From NCBI GenBank assembly GCA_003647385.1, contig QMMT01000107.1:1-6982 (forward strand): a stretch of DNA of 6,982 nt, written 5' to 3'. This DNA is from Deltaproteobacteria bacterium (lineage in GTDB: Bacteria > Desulfobacterota > Desulfobacteria > Desulfobacterales > Desulfobacteraceae). Below the pieces are notes generated by a model. The model ran no database searches and had not been told where the DNA came from. It worked only from the letters and a program-made list of their open reading frames with translations. The translations under genes and the position numbers were made by a program. Numbering within the stretch: the first letter of the stretch is position 1; each line of letters starts with the position of its first letter. Positions 5,174-6,982 of the stretch are shown here, one piece after another.

Positions 5174-6189
5174 TGATCAATGTTTTCAAACAATCAATGA
5201 TGATCAGCAGTTTTGTATTTATTATGTTGCTTCTCATTGAATATATTAATGTTCAAACAAAGGGAAGATGGCAAAGCAACCTTAGAAAAAATCAATGGAT
5301 GCAATATCTTTTAGGAGCACTTCTTGGCTCAACACCCGGATGCCTGGGTGGTTTTACTGTTGTTTCGCTTTATTCTCATAAAATAATGACGATTGGCGCA
5401 CTAGTAACAACAATGATTGCTACAAGTGGAGACGAAGCATTTGTGATGTTTTCGCTTTTCCCAATGAAAGCATTATTCATATCGGGTACCCTTCTTGTTA
5501 TTGGATTGATTGCAGGGTTTTTAACTGATCTGTTTATTGAAAATCCTTACTTTCTCGTGGAAAAACTTGATCATGGATTGGAACTGCATGAGAAAAAAGA
5601 CTGTCATTGTTTCCCAAAAGGAAAATTATTATATCAATTAAAGAATATTACCTTTGCAAGAGCGATCCTTATGGGATTCTTATTATTGTTCCTTTTTTTT
5701 ATTTTCACCGGCAGCCTGGGTTCAAATCTTTGGAATTGGAAATTAATTACGTTTACTATTGGAATTTTGTTAAGTTTATTTGTTGTCAGTACCGTGCCGG
5801 ATCATTTTCTGGAAGAGCATTTATGGGAGCATGTTTTAAAAAAACATCTTCCGCGTATCTTCATTTGGACATTTGGAACACTGCTGTTGATTCATTTTCT
5901 GGATAGTTACATAAATGTTGAATCCTGGGTCCAGAATAACCTGATAGTCGTTTTAACGGTTGCAGTAATCGTGGGCATAGTTCCCGAATCAGGCCCTCAT
6001 TTAATATTTGTCACACTGTATGCGAATGGTTCGATTCCTATGAGTATTCTTATTGCCAGTTCAATTGCACAGGATGGTCACGCCATGTTGCCTTTGATAG
6101 CGATCTCAAAGCGTAGTTTTATTTTGGTGAAACTAATTAACATAGTTGTCGCTTTTATTATTGGTTACATTTGTTTAAATTTATTTTAG
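5170..6189 (+). CDS. putative ten-helix heavy-metal/manganese exporter (ArsP_2, PF11449 type)
   Basis: A 339-residue polytopic inner-membrane protein. The first half carries LGALLGSTPGCLGGFTVVSLY (48-68) and ALVTTMIATSGDEAF (77-91); the second carries GIVPESGPHLIFVTLYANG and SIAQDGHAMLPLIA. These Gly-Pro-Gly and GDE/QDGH motifs are characteristic of the family annotated as ArsP_2 or putative manganese transporter, and the two halves repeat one pattern (G-x3-Px2G, VxLY, then an Asp motif). A polar loop between the halves holds Asp134-His135, His140 and Cys145-His146-Cys147, a plausible metal-binding site. Transport of a particular metal has not been shown for most members, so the substrate is open. 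The start is ATG 5170 or 5173; GGGGAA (5159-5164) is 5 or 8 bases away, and the first gives the ATGA overlap with the upstream gene. The gene is clearly more AT-rich than its upstream neighbours. Confidence 0.8.
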   Translation: MMINVFKQSMMISSFVFIMLLLIEYINVQTKGRWQSNLRKNQWMQYLLGALLGSTPGCLGGFTVVSLYSHKIMTIGALVTTMIATSGDEAFVMFSLFPMKALFISGTLLVIGLIAGFLTDLFIENPYFLVEKLDHGLELHEKKDCHCFPKGKLLYQLKNITFARAILMGFLLLFLFFIFTGSLGSNLWNWKLITFTIGILLSLFVVSTVPDHFLEEHLWEHVLKKHLPRIFIWTFGTLLLIHFLDSYINVESWVQNNLIVVLTVAVIVGIVPESGPHLIFVTLYANGSIPMSILIASSIAQDGHAMLPLIAISKRSFILVKLINIVVAFIIGYICLNLF

Positions 6190-6194
6190 GGGGA
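6188..6194 (+). promoter_or_regulatory. Shine-Dalgarno that favours a TTG start at 6199
   Basis: AGGGGGA overlaps the stop codon of the upstream gene. It ends 4 bases before TTG 6199 and 16 bases before ATG 6211. The latter distance is too long for efficient initiation, so the TTG is the better start. Confidence 0.6.
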
Positions 6195-6198
6195 CAGA

Positions 6199-6982
6199 TT
6201 GAGAAAAAAAATGGTGAATAAATTTGAAGTTCTGGTAAAAGATTTGAGTGAGAAATATCCTTCCAGACTGTTTGATTTTAAGAATACATCTGAACTGGAT
6301 ACTTTAGACACCATCATAGGTCAAAAACGCGCTGTTGAAGCCATTGATTTTGGTTTGAATATGAAGGGTTCGGAGTACAATATTTTTGTCACAGGTCTGG
6401 AAGGTACCGGCAAATCAACCATTGTCAAAAAGCTTCTTATTGAGCATGCCAAAAATCAAAAAACTTCAGAAGACCTTTGCCTGGTAAATAATTTTGACGA
6501 TGCATATTGTCCGGTTGTGATTGAGATGCCGGCAGGATCGGCAGTTTATTTTAGTCAAAGCATGATCCAGTTTATCGAAGTGCTAAAGATCCAGATTCCG
6601 GCGTCCGTTGAAACACCATCTTTTCAGGAAGAGCAAAATACCATTCAGAAAGAAACCTTCAGCAGGCAAAAAAAACTTTCTTATACTGTTGAACAATTTG
6701 CTCAAAGGCAGGGGCTGTCAACTGTCAGGACAGAAACAGGTTACAAGGTCGTTCCAGTGAGTAATGGCCAAGAATTGCCCCAGGAAGTATACCAGACTCT
6801 GGATGAGGCTGCACGTCAGAAAATGGACGAGAAGATAGCTCAAGTTCAAGAAATGCTTAATAAATCCCTCCTTGAAATAAATAAACTCGGTCATGAAATG
6901 AAAACTGTGTTAAAACAGCTCGTAACATCAAAAATAGAGCAGCTTATTTCAGAGCAGATTGATCCTGTAAGGTATTATTTCA
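6199..6982 (+). CDS. Lon-like AAA+ ATP-dependent protease (YcbZ/LonB type), N-terminal part
   Basis: An open frame of 261 codons runs off the right edge without a stop. The sequence has the layout of Lon-related proteases with an AAA_32-type ATPase region: an N-terminal segment ending in TIIGQKRAVEAIDFGL (38-53), then YNIFVTG and the Walker A loop GLEGTGKST (66-74), then LVNNFDDAYCPVVIEMPAGS (95-114), and a long charged helical, probably coiled-coil, insertion from about 196 to 255 (EVYQTLDEAARQKMDEK and on). The Walker B motif and the Ser-Lys protease domain lie beyond the window; full members are about 800 residues. These enzymes are thought to degrade damaged or regulatory proteins. The gene begins 9 bases after the exporter gene, so it is probably the last visible member of the same operon. 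The TTG start follows from the ribosome-binding-site position, with ATG 6211 the alternative. Confidence 0.85.
   Translation, partial: MRKKMVNKFEVLVKDLSEKYPSRLFDFKNTSELDTLDTIIGQKRAVEAIDFGLNMKGSEYNIFVTGLEGTGKSTIVKKLLIEHAKNQKTSEDLCLVNNFDDAYCPVVIEMPAGSAVYFSQSMIQFIEVLKIQIPASVETPSFQEEQNTIQKETFSRQKKLSYTVEQFAQRQGLSTVRTETGYKVVPVSNGQELPQEVYQTLDEAARQKMDEKIAQVQEMLNKSLLEINKLGHEMKTVLKQLVTSKIEQLISEQIDPVRYYF

Overview
The window looks like a Desulfobacterota-type (anaerobic, probably sulfate-reducing) bacterial chromosome. This is an inference from the gene content: Feo-type ferrous iron uptake, paired universal stress proteins, small paired permeases, a Lon-like protease of the YcbZ/LonB class and a plausible sigma-54 promoter. 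No rRNA, tRNA, CRISPR array or insertion sequence was seen. Every gene found lies on the + strand.

Region 1 (1-531) holds the last part of an MFS transporter, then a 292-base AT-rich intergenic stretch. That stretch contains a GC-rich palindrome built from three GCCACC/GGTGGC units, a small second hairpin and a near-consensus sigma-54 (-24/-12) element. Region 2 (532-1470) holds a 104-residue DUF4242/SCO4226-like (nickel-binding-like) protein, a hairpin, a universal stress protein with an altered nucleotide-binding loop, and a convincing rho-independent terminator.

Region 3 (1556-6982, running off the window) is a tight co-directional array that is probably one transcription unit. It contains a second universal stress protein, a double-domain FeoA and a broken feoB. 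It continues with two small integral membrane proteins that resemble each other without gaps (half-permeases, ArsP_1/UPF0718-like), a ten-helix ArsP_2-type putative heavy-metal/manganese exporter with a Cys/His loop, and the N-terminal part of a Lon-like AAA+ protease. Junctions are a 14-base overlap (feoA/feoB), two ATGA overlaps, and gaps of about 50 bases or less elsewhere.

Taken together, the locus reads as metal import (Feo), candidate metal export (paired permeases and the ArsP_2 protein), stress proteins and protein quality control. The feoB copy lacks about 140 residues of its membrane core and changes frame at that point, so iron uptake from this copy is probably lost while the genes around it stay open. 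Whether the break is real or an assembly error is the most useful thing to settle.
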